DNA of 64,000 nucleotides from positions 6,820,001 to 6,884,000 of the forward strand of contig NC_062253.1 in NCBI RefSeq assembly GCF_905475465.1, given 5' to 3'. Made by a program: the position numbers and the translations under genes. Shown here piece after piece: positions 34,546-47,575 of the stretch; the stretch's first letter is position 1; the number at the start of each line of letters is the position of its first letter. The stretch comes from Pieris napi. Its lineage: Eukaryota > Arthropoda > Insecta > Lepidoptera > Pieridae. The notes beneath the pieces are model-generated. The model worked only from the letters and a program-made list of their open reading frames with translations. It did no database searches and was not told the DNA's origin.

Positions 34546-34995
34546 AGTTGTTATGATATAAAGTTGATTAAGTAAATAAAACAAAAAGGGAAACTAGGCC
34601 ATTGTTTGTTTAAATAATTTGACTATATTATTGTAGTATTTTACTCTTTCTGGGAAAATATTTTTTGTGAAGTTGGCAACTTTGCCGGTCGCTAGAGTCT
34701 GGACTCCGGCTTTATAATTTAGAAATCGGAATCGCATTAGACAAATGACAGTACGCAATACAGCGACATTTTTTATTTCTTCGATTTCTATTTTCGATTT
34801 GACTGAACAAATAGTGAAAAGTGAGACCCTTGTTAACTTTTACAACAGCTTATTTATCGTGCAGGTGCGTAACTTCATTTAATCAATAAGCAATCTTGTC
34901 ATTCCTATGGCTTTATCAATCCTTACGTCGCATTATTTGTAGGTCCAGCCCAAAAAAAATATATATAGTACCGGCGTCGCGTAAGCTGCTTCAAC

Positions 34996-37900
34996 ATGAG
35001 CTGCCCTTTCAACGAAGAACAATTGACCCAACTAAAGACATTTGTTGAGCTTTGCAAAAATCAACCCTTAATACTCCAACATCCAAAATTATCTTTCTTT
35101 AAAGATTATTTGGTGTCTTTAGGTGTATCATTACCCACGGCTACATTTGGTACCAAAACATTTGCGCCTGCAGGAGATGGGTATGTTGCTTTTTAACTAT
35201 AATTATGTACTACCAATTAGACCAATTAATTTCTAGTTTACTCATATTTTCTGTACTGTTCAGAACATTTCAGAGATTGTATATATTTTGCTATTGTATA
35301 CCTACGTTGTATATGTTGTGTAAGTTTTTCCTTGGAGAAACCAGAATTTAGACTTCAATAAAATTTATTTATCATGAACTTTTCAGTAACTCTCAAAGCA
35401 ATGTTGGAGATAGTGCAAAGGAGCCATCTTCTGAATCTGAGGATGAGCCAGAGTCTGATGTGGAGCTTGATATGGAAGGTAAATTTTACTTGGTTAAATT
35501 AGTTGCTTCTAATTAGGCTGTAGAATTTCTGTATGTATAGATAACAACTAACAATCATTATGCTTGCCCTGTTGTACTCTAGATGATTAACATGAATAAG
35601 GTAAACAATGTATAATAAATGTCCAAAAAATACTTTTAGGCGTCATTGAAGGTGACCCATCTGAGGCTACTCAAGAAATGGGTGATGAAACAAAAGAGCC
35701 AACTGATGAAGAGAGAGACCAGTCTGATGAGAAGCGGTCCGAGGCAATGAGAGCTTTCTCTGAACAGAATTATGAAGAAGCCATAAAGGCTTACACTGAG
35801 GCAATAAAACTTAATCCGTCGAGTGCATTACTCTTTGCAAAGAGAGGACAAGTAAGTGATTAGTATAATTACGAATTTGTATTCAAATTTCAATTAGTAA
35901 TTCAAAATATAATTTTCACAATAAGTTTGGTACTAAACTGAAACACAGCTTATGATTTAGTGATTTAGAGGTCTGAATGAGAGTACAGTTTATCCACAGT
36001 CATCACTGTGCATAAACTGTACACTCATATCGTCATAGTAGAAGAAATGTTATGGATCTGACAAATAGTAAACTTTACATGGCAGCCATTTCAAAATAAT
36101 ATAATCATGTTACATTTTGTCATAACTATTTCAATTCATATTCTGTTATTATGAAAATTAGCATACAAGCAAACAAAAGGGTTTGTTTCGAAACAAAATA
36201 AAAATAATAACATTAAATTACACAGCTTTCTAGAAAAATCACATGTTTCGATCAAATCCGTCACTTTACCAACTGATTTGTTTGAAATTTAATACACATG
36301 GATTTTTGAAGTTATTTTTTAATGTAGCCATAATATTTAGTCAATGATAATCCAAATATGATAAAAAGTGGATTGTGGATTTTTTTCAAATCCGACATTG
36401 TTCTACGATCATGACAATATGTCAAAATCCAATACATTTTTGATGAAAGGGAGTCAGACTAATTGTGAACTATGATTCCTGTATGTTAACACTCTATGTC
36501 AAATGTTAGCACCTAGGCAGTGAAATTGATGAAATCTCAGCAAGAGTTTGATTGAGAGATTTAATGTATCTAAAAAATGCTTAAGATATTATATAAAAAC
36601 TCTAGTATCCTTTATTAGATAGAATGGCTTTGTTATTCCTCCTTTATACTAAATATGTTGTAATGAGAATTTAGAATTTATTATAATAAATACATATATT
36701 CTTTGTATTTTTTGTATTTGTATAGGTGTGACTGTGCTTTGTGTATGTTTAAATGTGTATTCCGTTATTGGCTTTTGTGTATAGTGTATTTTTTTTAATA
36801 TTGTATAGTACTCGTAAGTAGCTGTAGGAATACCGTTAAGCAAATAAATAAATAAGACTAAGTTCCCAATCTGATGTCACCAAATGGAACTACTACTCCT
36901 AAAATCTGTGCTATTTTAAATTAATTTAGGTATATATAAGTTTAGAACATCTCTCTTTGTCTTATCTAAGAAAGGTATTCTCTAATAACTACAAAATTCT
37001 TGTTGTTCCTTCAGATGATATTAATATGTTTTAATTTGATTTTGCAATACTTTATTACATTTTTATCGGGCTTCACAAACCCTCTTTTATCGTTGCAAAA
37101 AATAGAAGCCAAACAAAGCAAAGTTTGTCAAGAACGATATTTCAGAATATGATTTCTGATATAATGCCGCAACTTGTCTTTCCCCATTGAGTGTCATACA
37201 TGATACATCACGTCTCTGAATCTCAGCCTATGTATTATACTAAAAATATGGTATTTGTTTTTATTTCACTGTTATGTTTTGACAAAAGTTGCTATCTTAT
37301 CAAACTTACAGTAACAAAATGTGATTATTTTGTTGCATTGAATAGATTTGAAACCCAAAATCATGACAAGTAATAATGAATATATTTTTATGCAAACTAA
37401 TTAAACATCCAGTATACATTTATATTAGACTTGCAACGAATAGTATATTTGGCAGTATACCGAATACCGAATATTCGGTGAGGCCTCTGACCGAATAGCC
37501 GAAGCCGAATATTAGGCAAAAGTATTCGGCTGGATTTTAGCGCCAAAATTTTGTACTTGTAAAAATGCAGAAAAGTTAGTCTTTCTGCACCATAACCTTC
37601 CCCTTCTAAATTTTGATTACCACAATAATTCAAATACATAGAATCCTCCATTTTTCCAATTTAGAAGATGATTATCTACCTGTGTTATGTACCAATGACT
37701 ACTTAAATAATTATAACAGGAATGAAAATATGAATATATATGATTTACATTTATATAATTTTTAATGTTGAACAAATTTAATATATATATGATTGTATCA
37801 ATCGATTTTAATTTTTAATTTTACCAATTATTTCTCTATGACAAAATATATTATTATTTAAGTATTCGGTATTCGGCCGAATATAATAAAAGCAGCCGAA

Positions 37901-40900
37901 CAGGCCGAATACCGAATAGTAACCGAATATTCGTTGCAAGTCTAATTTTTTATATTTCAGTAAAATTAGTTAAATATAATAGTCTGTTAAGCAATCCATT
38001 CAAAAAACTTATATTCAATGCTGTATACTAAATATAATTCCTTCCTTATATAAATTTAGAAGACCCATTTAATTTCAGGTGTTTCTTAAACTGAACAACC
38101 TCTATGCCTGTATCAAGGATTGCACTCATGCATTGAAACTGAACTGTGACAGTGCTGCCGCTTACAAGTTCCGCGGACGTGCATACAGGTAGGTCTTGAT
38201 AATAAATGCTAGGGGAACCAGTTAAGTTAAAATTGTTTTTTTTTTTACTAGTGATTGGAGACCGACGGTTATACAAACTTACGTAGTCGATCCCAAAGTT
38301 CTGTCAAAATGGAAATAATGATAAAAACAAAAGTACTTATCAGTTATTAATGAGTGATATATCAATTTACAGTTCATTAATTAAGGAGTAGTAATAGCAT
38401 AAAATTATTCGAAATGACCTCCTTTATTTTTAATACTGGCCCTTAAGCGCCGCGGCCAGTCGTCTATCGCAGCACGCACCATATTCATGTCGATTTCAGT
38501 GACTGATTTATTTAAATATATTCTCAGTGACGTCAGACTCTCCAATTTTTTATGTGGTATTATAGCACAGACCTTCCTCTCTAAGATCTGCCAAATTTTA
38601 TAGTCCAAAGGATTAAGGTTCGGACCTGAGGAAGGCCAATCCACATGTCTAATTAAGTCAATGTTTTGACGCTCAAACCAGCTATTCGGTTTTCTTTCAA
38701 TGTCCACTCCATCGTGAAAAATTACGGAAAGTGATTGTTTTATTCTTTTAAAACAATAGTCAAACATTCAAAAATAGAATTCAATATTTTTTTTATAAAA
38801 TCATGTTCGAAATTTGACAGTAACAGAACTTTGGGACCAACTACGTATATTTGTTGCTAAAAAAATTGTTTTTTTTTATATAAGTGGCAAGGTGGATTAC
38901 TGGGGGCTTAGTCAAGGTGCCTTAACAGTTCGTATCGACAAATTTTAATACAAATTTAATTTTCGACTTTCCAATGTGTGTACAATACTGTAAAGGCATT
39001 TTGACTAAGCCCACTGTTAAACTAGAATGATGTAAAAGTATTGTCATCATAGCAAAAAGCACTCCCGCAATCTTAATTCCCATGACAATTGTCTATCTGC
39101 ACAGACTACAGAAAGTGAAAATAAAAATACAGACCACAAATCCTTTGTTGTGTAATTTCATTCTTTTGCTTTTGTATATTTTATTATTTAACCTCATTAT
39201 ATACAATACAAGGCAAATATCAGCACAATGTTGTTAACAAACAATTTGTACATAATATGTAGTTTACTTAGGCCAAAGTACTGTTATTTTCTTAGTAGCA
39301 CATGACAGATTTCTGTGTGAGTTTTAATGTGGAAAAACCGACATTCACCTACAAGTTGGGAGTGTCATCCCATAACTTGACTGTGTTTGTAATTAAACTC
39401 CTGTACGGCTGGACCAATTTTGATGAATTTTTTGTATGTGTTTAAGTAGTTTATATTTACATTCGAGAATGGTTCAGATTAAAAATTTGATGATTTTTTA
39501 TTTAAGAAGTACAGGACAACGTCTGTCGGATCCCAGAGCCTATAACTATAAGGTTTATGCATGAACAATTAAAATCTTATGCGGATTGTTTGTTAGGCTT
39601 TTAGGTAAGTTCGAGGAATCCTCTCATGACCTCTGCGAATCTCTGAAGATCGATTATGACGACCAAACAAATGAATGGTTAAATGAAGTGAAACCAAATG
39701 CCGAGAAACTTCGTCAACACAAGCTTACTGTTCAGCGCAAGAAGGAAGAAAAGGAGGTACTTACATAATTTAATTTTGTCGTGATATTTGAATTTGGAAC
39801 ATAGAATAAGTAGATAGTGTTTATATATACATTAGGATCAAAGTTCAATTTTACTAAGTTTGCATCAAGAAGGAGTTTCAATTTTTTTTTTTTAGGGAGG
39901 CACTTAATCCGATTTTGCCATCACTCATATATTTAATTTTTAACATAAAATAATTTTAGCAATTTGAGCAAATAGCTATGACATATATCAGCAAGGATGG
40001 CAAATGTTAAACCGAAAGTAGAAGACTGCCCTCAGTACACTGCCTTAATCCTGATAAATTTATGATAATCAATATAACATATGAAGCAAATACGATTTTC
40101 AGCGCCGGGACAAAATCCGTCGTGCTCGCAAGGCGCAAGAGGCTCGCGCTAAAGCAGCTCGTGAACAAGAAGCGAATGCCAACGCTACAGGCATGCCGGG
40201 AATGGGTGGCATGCCAGGAATGGGCGGTATGCCAGGAATGGGTGGCATGCCAGGAATGGGTGGCATGCCAGGAATGGGCGGTATGCCAGGAATGGGAGGC
40301 ATGCCAGGATCGGGTGGTGGGATGTTCGATAGCGAGAACCTTGTGAAGCTTCTTAGTGATCCAGAAATCATGGCTGCATTACAGGTAATTTAATGAGAAT
40401 GTTTTTATATAATTTCCTTAATAGTTATAGCAAGTTATATTGGTATAGTAATATGTTGGTATATAAATAGTTAATTTAACATATCAATCAGATTTTGTAA
40501 TACCTATACAATACACAATTCCTTCAATGAAAATAGACATCACACAGTTACTCTTTAATTGTATTTTATTTATAAATTTAAAAAAAAATTGTAAATTTAT
40601 CTTAAATATTTTTAGTTACTATGGGATATATTTATAGTTTTTTATTTGCAGACTACATATTAAAAAATGGTACAATTTAAAATTATAATTGTCTTCCTTG
40701 TTTCATAATAAGGTCAGATAATTGTAACCATTTAAGGCAAATATTGTTTACTATTTTTACTAAAGTGTATACACTAAAATATATTTCTTTTAAAAATCAA
40801 AGTAGGTATTTGTAAATATTTTACTAAATACAAATAGTGATATATAGATTTTGTGATATGTCGTCCTTCTTGTACGCATCCTACCTGTCCAGGTAATAAT

Positions 40901-42517
40901 CCTGGATTTTAAAAAGCGTAATTTTAAATTTTTTGTTTTTAAATAAGTCTACCTGACATACTTTTTTTATTGCCAGACATTTTTGACAATGCTAACTATG
41001 TGCTATACGCGATATTTCTTTTTAAAAATTTATAAAAATTTCAAAGTATTTTTTGTTGTCTGTAATTCCAATACCATGTTATTTACATATAAGAAAAACT
41101 TAAAATTAATTTGTCAGTCATTAATTTGATTGCTAAGCGTTGAATTAAAATGAAAAGTATTGCAGTATGATGCTAGTAGTCCGAGAGAGACAGCCAGATA
41201 GCCCAGACTCTAACCGAAAGTGCAAGAAGGACGACATATCACAAAATCAGCTGACCTGAAATTCTTACTTTTCAAATGTTGCTAGCTCCCGTACTAAAAA
41301 TGATTAAATCAAAAATCTAAATATAGTATGTGAATTTAACTTGTGTTCAAATATTTTTTCAGGACCCGGAGGTGACCAAAGCTTTCTATGATGTATCTTC
41401 AAACCCAGCCAACTTTGCCAAATATCAGAACAACCCAAGAGTGGCATCTGTTTTGGAAATGCTGCAGAAGAAATTTGGTGACCAATGTGGTCCTAGTGAG
41501 TACCCCTTAAACTTTGTATGGGAGTAGTCTATACCGGCACAGGGTTTTTTATAAGTAACTAGTAGACTCGGCCAAGCGTTGCCGTGGCTAAGGTTTTTGT
41601 AATATTCCATAGTAGAAAAACACTAGTCATGGGGACCACCAAGGTTTTTTTGATGGTTATGCTATTAAATTGTAGCTTATGTGAAACGTTGGTACTTTCA
41701 ACACAGCGCCATCTGTTAGAATTGTGACTATCAAATAATAAACAAATATTTTGCAATAAAATAACATTACGGGTATAAATTGAGATGTAAGCTATCCTAT
41801 CTTTTAAGTTGAATCAAACACACGGTGTGCAAATTTTATTGATATCGGTTCGGTAGTTTAGGAGTCCATAGCGGACAAACAACGTGACACGTAATTTATA
41901 TATATTAAGATAGTAACTTTGCACATACTATGAATTCTCGTAAATTTATTGCTTTGAATTACCATTTTTTTGCAGGAATCGAACTGGTTAGACTAACTTT
42001 GTAATTACGCTTGATTAAAATATGTTTAACGCAATTTTTACGATTATTGGTTTCAACATACATGTGCACTTTAAATATTAAATCAACCTGTATCAGAAAA
42101 TAAATTATGTTCTTACCATAGTTACGTGAGCTATTTTTATTAAAAAAAATATATATCGGGAGGGTAGTCCCAGGCTAATTCACAAGCTGTAATACTGTAT
42201 AATGTTAATACAGTGTAAACTATGGAGTTTCTAAATACATAGGTAACATAACTTGATGGGTAAAGTTATGTGTTTAACTCTCTAAAATATTGAAATTGCC
42301 TTTATAAGGATGCTTGGTTTGACTTGTCCGTACCATGCATCTTTTTCTTTCTATGTAACAACTCTATAACGCCAGAAAATATGCAGTCTATTCAGTGTCA
42401 CTATAGTTTAATACTTATTCTGAAACCAATGTTACAATTTCAGACTTAGGTGGAGCAAACCCAGGCGCAGGACCCGAAGGACCAAAACCTTTCGACGATG
42501 ACGTAGGCCTGGACTAA
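34996..42517 (+). CDS. HIP: Hsc70-interacting protein Hip (ST13 family)
   Basis: Eight exons join in phase: 34996-35180, 35387-35478, 35640-35851, 38079-38188, 39597-39756, 40103-40384, 41363-41495 and 42444-42517, giving 415 residues. Order of parts: N-terminal dimerisation segment (MSCPFNEEQLTQLKTFVELC), acidic linker (residues 65-115), three TPR motifs (about 120-235; AIKAYTEAIKLNPSSALLFA, then YACIKDCTHALKLN and ESSHDLCESLKIDY), a basic helix, a Gly-Met-Pro repeat (residues about 283-324) and a C-terminal STI1/DP domain (NPANFAKYQNNPRVASVL). Hip binds the ATPase domain of Hsc70 through the TPRs and slows ADP release in the cytosol. Longer than the usual 370-380 residues, partly because of the repeat. 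Introns 3, 4 and 6 carry transposons. It is convergent with mRpL38. Confidence 0.95.
36700..36856 (+). repeat. LINE 3' tail in Hip intron 3
   Basis: GTAGCTGTAGGAATACCG, then AAGCAAATAAATAAATAAG resembles the jockey-like tail at 16630-16672. Confidence 0.4.
37425..37945. mobile_element. 521-bp MITE in Hip intron 3
   Basis: Ends TTAGACTTGCAACGAATA and TATTCGTTGCAAGTCTAA are inverted repeats. Palindromic CCGAATATTCGG-type words recur inside both halves. No coding frame. Confidence 0.75.
38280..38847 (-). mobile_element. Deleted mariner-family element in Hip intron 4
   Basis: Inverted ends TACGTAGTCGATCCCAAAGT (38280) and, at the other side, ACTTTGGGACCAACTACGTA (38828-38847) enclose a 120-codon transposase piece. 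TA at each tip fits the Tc1/mariner target. Confidence 0.8.
38405..38767 (-). pseudogene. C-terminal mariner transposase fragment
   Basis: Reads SVIFHDGVDIERKPNSWFER, then HVDWPSSGPNLNPLDYKIW and ILERKVCAI. It lacks the DNA-binding half and the first catalytic Asp. The motif normally SPDL reads GPNL, so a catalytic acid also seems lost. Confidence 0.8.
39395..39540 (+). repeat. Retroposon-tail-like repeat in Hip intron 4
   Basis: CTCCTGTACGGCTGGACCAA and ACAGGACAACGTCTGTCGGA are blocks typical of moth intronic repeats. Confidence 0.4.
40190..40315 (+). repeat. In-frame 18-bp minisatellite in Hip exon 6
   Basis: Seven tandem 18-bp units encode GMPGMG, the last reading GMPGSG. Third-position changes (GGC/GGT and CCG/CCA) with conserved residues suggest selection on the protein. 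Confidence 0.9.
40847..41248. mobile_element. 402-bp MITE in Hip intron 6
   Basis: Perfect inverted ends GATTTTGTGATATGTCGTCC and onward (26 bp) at 40847 and the reverse complement ending at 41248. No coding frame. Confidence 0.8.
41560..41915 (+). repeat. Dispersed retroposon-like repeat in Hip intron 7
   Basis: TAGACTCGGCCAAGCGTTGC at one side and ATCGGTTCGGTAGTTTAGGA, then GACAAACAACGTGACACG near the other. The pattern is that of the repeat at 43340. Confidence 0.45.
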
Positions 42518-43186
42518 GTCTTGAAACTGACACCTACACCAAGACAGATTTAATTCCTTATTCAATATAATATTTTCAAATTACACATCTTTAATATTTT
42601 TTTTATCTTATGATTAAGTTAGATCTGGCATCTAGTTATATATTCTACTGGTTATCGTCATAAAACGTGTACTAAGTGTTTTCGTGCTCAATAAGTTATA
42701 AATTTCATAAGGAGGATTTTTTTTATTATTTGCAAATTCAATGATTCTCTATTGGTTATTGCTAGTCACATATTAAAAAGAACAAAGAATATTTTTGCAG
42801 GGCATATAACTATCAATATATCTATGTTACCAAATTTACATTGCCAATATTATATGTGTCTAATTCAGACATGAATTAAAGATGACGGCCATCAGTCATT
42901 AAAATTTTATATAACTGTATTGTACGAAGTTGCATTTAAATATTTAATTAATGCTTTAAAATTTTTTTCACTTATCCTAAGCTGATGGTAGCAATCCAAT
43001 AGCTACCAAATACTATTAAGTGATAATGTTAAAATGTTATTCAAGTCCATCTTAATATAGTATATGTATTGTAATATACATAACTGTAATCTTTTTCAAA
43101 GCATCATAATGAAAATGCATCATTAGTAATTATATATTATTAGATATGTCTAAAGTCTGATTGTGCTTTTAAATCTTTTGTTTGAT

Positions 43187-43192
43187 AATAAA
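43187..43192 (+). terminator. Polyadenylation signal for Hip
   Basis: AATAAA 670 bases past the stop, followed by TATTTTTCAATAATTT. Earlier AT-rich sites could also serve. Confidence 0.4.
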
Positions 43193-43339
43193 TATTTTTC
43201 AATAATTTATGGTATTATTTTTTTATATTAACAGTAAAATGGTCACATTATTTTTAGTAGACATGCAATAAAATTCTTGCAATTCATTCAAGTCTTAAAA
43301 TTTAAGAAATTATCTTTAAAAGCCAACCATCTTTATAAT

Positions 43340-43585
43340 AAACTAGCAAACTCGGCGAACTCCGTTTCGCCACCAGATGGCTTCGTTTTATGTAAAATTT
43401 CGTTTAGTGATCCCGCTTTTCTGTTGAAATTTTTCCTGAATTTTCTTTAGCTTTTATTTGCTTTAAACCTCATGGAGCCCGAGACCTTTCCAACGAATGC
43501 AAACCCGTGGAAATCGGTTCGTGCGTTCTGGAGTTATAACGTCAGGAAGGAAAACCCGACTTATTTTTATATAGTAGATTTAAAT
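43340..43585 (+). repeat. Dispersed retroposon-like repeat between Hip and mRpL38
   Basis: CTCGGCGAACTCCGTTTCGC, then GGTTCGTGCGTTCTGGAGTT and an end TTTTTATATAGTAGAT. Separates the two convergent 3' ends. Confidence 0.5.
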
Positions 43586-43637
43586 TATTAACCAAAATTC
43601 ACTGAGGATGAAAAAAAGAACCACTTTTAATCTAATG

Positions 43638-43643
43638 TTTATT
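43638..43643 (-). terminator. Polyadenylation signal for mRpL38
   Basis: TTTATT on the plus strand gives AATAAA about 35 bases past the stop codon at 43677. Confidence 0.6.
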
Positions 43644-43676
43644 GTACATAACAAGTATTTATACTATTACTACATT

Positions 43677-45148
43677 TTACACATCATTCACTCTTCCCCA
43701 CTTTAATCTTATTTTCTTTTCATGAAGTTTCAACCACGACGGCATTGACTTTGGTAGTGGTTGCGCGTTAGGGAACTTCAGAGGAGGAGATGGGCTCTTG
43801 AAGGGATCCTCAGATTGAAGCTTTCTTAATAAATATTCCTTCTTAATCTGTTTCGGATCCCTGTATTTATCCATATATAAATTAAAAGGTTTTCTTAATG
43901 GGAACCATTCTTGAGGTCTTATGTATGGTTCAGGAAAGTCGTATTCGTACACTGTAAATAAATATATCTAAATTAGATGCTTTAGTAGATAATTAAACAT
44001 AGTAATTTATTGAACACAAAGAAAATTCTATTTTATAGTGACATTTGCAAATCTATTAAATTTAACAAAAAACAATATTATCATAGCTAAAATATCTTAC
44101 TTGGCTCCTTTTGATTTAATGTTTTATGAAAGAAATCTCGCACAGTTGAATCCCAGGATGTTTGAAAGAATGCCAGGCCAGCAGGAGTTATTACATCTTG
44201 ATACTTTTTATACCAATCTCTTGTGACAAATGTTCTGTCTTCTAGAGAGGATTCAGAAGTCACTAAAAATTTAACAAACTATTAAATTTATGATACAATA
44301 TAAATAATAAGATGTATGGTAATATTACAAACCTTTTGGTACTTCATATGATAATTTTTCCTTTTGTTTGTACAAGACAAATGCATAACGATGATACCCA
44401 GTGCCTTTCAGAGGAAAAGGTTGTAAATAATCTATAAGTATGTCACCTTTGTCTACATCTCTACCTGGTATGTTAGCTATTAGCCAGTGAGCATATTCTT
44501 TGTTTTGTTCTGTTAAATGACCATCTAAGCTAGTTAGAACAAGCGTCCATAAAGTATCTGGAGCACATTGATAGGAGACAATAGGTGGTTCAATGGCTTC
44601 AGCTGGCATAATAACATTTCCAGAATAAACAGGTAGGCATGAATCTTGTTTTAAATCATAGAAAATATCCAAATTTAAAAATGGTATAAAGTATCCCTCT
44701 CCATACAAATGTTCAAAAATAGCATAATGATCAGCAATTTGTTTTTTGTGTAGAGGTCCCACTGTTTCAAGCCATACTTTTTTAGATTCATCCAAGTCAA
44801 TGAAAAGTTTCTGATCTCTGGCTAGTTTTTCAAGGTTTTTATCGTTTTTAATAGCCTTAAGATGTTGGAATTGTTCTTGACGAACTTTTTCTTTCCTGAA
44901 ATATTTTGATTTAAATATTAGTTTATCAATAGGTTGAATAAGATTATTGGGTAATAAACAAACCTTTCGGGTGGGAATCCAATATCTATTCTTGTTGTAT
45001 AAAGCTCATCTTTGTAATTCAACTCATCAATACGTTCTTTTATTGTTCTACAATAAATAGGTGCCTTTCCTCTAATCTTATGAGCTAACCTCACTTGTTG
45101 CCGAAATTGTGAGGTATTCGTTCGGAAGATGCCGTTTAATCCGAACAT
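43677..45148 (-). CDS. mRpL38: Mitochondrial ribosomal protein L38
   Basis: Four exons join in phase: 45148-44964, 44895-44333, 44262-44101 and 43951-43677, giving 394 residues (the human protein has about 380). The first residues (MFGLNGIFRTNTSQFRQQVR) are basic and free of acids, as a mitochondrial import signal should be. Exon 2 holds the PEBP-like fold: CAPDTLWTLVLTSLDGHL, EYAHWLIANIPGRDVDKGD, LQPFPLKGTGYHRYAFVLYK. Exons 3-4 give the typical tail (FFQTSWDSTVRDFFHKTLN, then EYDFPEPYIRPQEWFP). It is a component of the large mitoribosomal subunit. Splice sites are all GT-AG. The start was chosen for the import signal and lack of an upstream ATG in frame. Confidence 0.95.
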
Positions 45149-45859
45149 TTCAATGTTTAATTCAATTTACTAACATTTAACAAATTAAAAATATTTTTTT
45201 TAGTACGAATGTAACTAATATTTTAATAATGTAATAAACGTATAATGACAGATTTTTTTTATCTAGTAATGCCTAAATGCCTATGCCAATTGCCATCACT
45301 TTTCGAAAATAAGGTTTGTGTTTTGTCTGTGCCCTGTGGTATAGTTCTACCGGAATCACATGGCAAATAGGAAAATGAAAATTTGTTGAATGTGATCTTG
45401 AGACTGCTTAATTTTTATTTATGTCTTTAGTATTAAATAACATGAAGTATATTAGTTATTTGTAAAAAGAATGTTGTTCTACATCGGGTTCTTAAGATAG
45501 GATATATCATGAAAAATAAATCAATCGTAAATTACTTTATGTACTAATATATTCAATCATACAAATACTGTGTATCTTTGATGTAGCCACTATATAGTAT
45601 ATACCACTACCTAGGGTATAGAAGAGTACTATTACTAAGAATAAAAAGTTTTTATTTAATTTAATTATGACACATTTCGATGTTAACATAGCCTTTCAGT
45701 ATCCAAATAAATGTTAAGTAATAGTCGAATTGAGTGCATAAGAAACAGACCACTGCAAGCACTGTTGAGCAAACAAATATATAACGTAAAAAAACACTGA
45801 ACTAGACGACAAAATAAAAGTAACAAGATAAAGTAAAGAAGTGAATTAAGGGGGAACAA

Positions 45860-47030
45860 ATTTAAATGCCAATTCACTACCATCTACAACATCAGAACTT
45901 TGGAAAAGCCTGAAAAATAACATCAACAATGCTGCGATAAGTTTCTTAAACCAGAATGACGAAGAAAACGCAATTATAGATGACATACTGCATCTTACAA
46001 CTCATGGAGGACAGAAGGCTGTGTAAGAATACTAATAGAAGCCAATATTAACAACTAAATGCTGTAATCCACACAGTACTTTCTACATAATAAAAATGAA
46101 AGCTTTAATCATCCTGAAAACATAAATAACTTAACCTTAGAAAGGTACCAATTTTGTTTGGCGCTGATGGAAAGTTGTTCCTGACGGTCATACAAAACAG
46201 GATAAGGTTGAGAATGATGAACAGTTGGGATATCAGTCAGGTTAGCTTTGAGTCTACCGTAGTAACTCATGACGCTCTTCTTACCTAAATGTCTTAGTAC
46301 TGAAGTATATAGACATACAACGAGAAAGCCTTTAATAATATTTTTAATAAGGTAGAGCACGACGTACTTATGAATAGTCTCAATGATATAGGACTGAATG
46401 GAAAATACATTAGGTTAATAATAAACTTATTTGAAATTCAAAAAGCAATCGGAAGAGTAAATTATGAAGAAACAAAACAAATTAATATAATACTGTCACC
46501 GCTATTTTTTTAAAGGCCACTACAAAATTTGCTGTAGAAGGACAACATTAAGGTGTAAAGGTGAAGGGACTCACAAATAACCGACGGTACGCACATGAAA
46601 CAGTTATGATTGCTTCATCAGTAGAAGACTTGCAAACACTTCTAGACAGAATGCACCATATTAGCGTGAACGCTAAACAAAGAAATACTTTTTTCGAGAT
46701 GACATAAAAAAACGAGTGGAGCATGACGTACAGACCCGAGCGGTAACGCAAGTTCGGCTCTGTACATCGAGAGCAAACAACGTATATGGCGAGAGAACGT
46801 TGAGGTATTTGCTACCACGGCTAATAAATGGTCTACCAAATCACATATTAGATTGCCTAACGCAAACCAACATAAACAGCAAATTAAAAAACTACTTTTA
46901 TATGCATTTGTCGCGCTCCTAAACAAGACTGCTATGGTTACATTAATACAAACCACAGCGGTTTTCAAATGTAACTTATTATGATTGTATTATATTTTTT
47001 TTGTAAAATAAAGAAATTTAAAAAAAAAAG
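45860..47030 (+). pseudogene. Decayed LINE with dead reverse transcriptase motif
   Basis: Pieces in order: WKSLKNNINNAAISFLNQND near 45900 (linker after the endonuclease), KVEHDVLMNSLNDIGLNGKY, then IRLIINLFEIQKAIGRVNYE near 46348, then YAHETVMIASSVEDLQTLLD near 46594, where the catalytic YADD reads YAHE. The end holds GERTLRYLLPRLINGLPNHI near 46790 and an A-rich terminus near 47020. Several stops and shifts. Confidence 0.65.
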
Positions 47031-47239
47031 TTATTGCCCGTGATCTAAACTGTCATATTCATAGGAGATAGAGCTCTTGATTGCGTCCGGCAATAAAAGT
47101 CCTATCAAGTCATTATATCTCGAAATAAAATGGCCCGGGCTTCTTTTAATAAAATTAAAAAAGTACTATGTTGTCGCCTCATTGGTATCAAATTCTGGGT
47201 TCGAATCTTACTCTGTTATATATAGTCAGTAGTATAACG

Positions 47240-47575
47240 CTGTGAGGCACTAACTATGAAAGAAGAAACAAGGAGGCGCCTCGAAGCTTTTGAGACGTTG
47301 TGCTGCCGTCACATACTTTACAATTTACATTAGCTAGGATGCAAAGAGTGACGAATGAAGGAGTCCGTCAACGAATCGAGACGACATGAAAGTTTATGCA
47401 CACTGTTAAAATACAGAAAGTCGCATAACTCGCACACGTTTGCGTCATCATTGATACGACTTATTGCATCCCATAAGTCATAATGGGCTGGTAGAAGGAA
47501 GAAGTCGTGGTTGCGGAGCGTACGGACTAGGACCAACCTATCATATCCGGCGAGTAACTGTATAGGCTAGCGCAA
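47240..47575 (+). pseudogene. Second LINE relic, C-terminal part
   Basis: RRRLEAFETLCCRHIL near 47273 and ARMQRVTNEGVRQRIE near 47334 match the LEAFEMWCYRRIL and RVTNEEVL-type blocks at the end of RTE-like LINEs. The following stretch to 47575 is too degraded to read in one frame. Confidence 0.5.

Noticed and set aside
40062..40371. Long overlapping frames on both strands at the Hip repeat (WVACQEWVACQ and PGMPPIPGMPP)
   Set aside because: They are other-frame readings of the 18-bp minisatellite, and the Hip frame is the spliced one.
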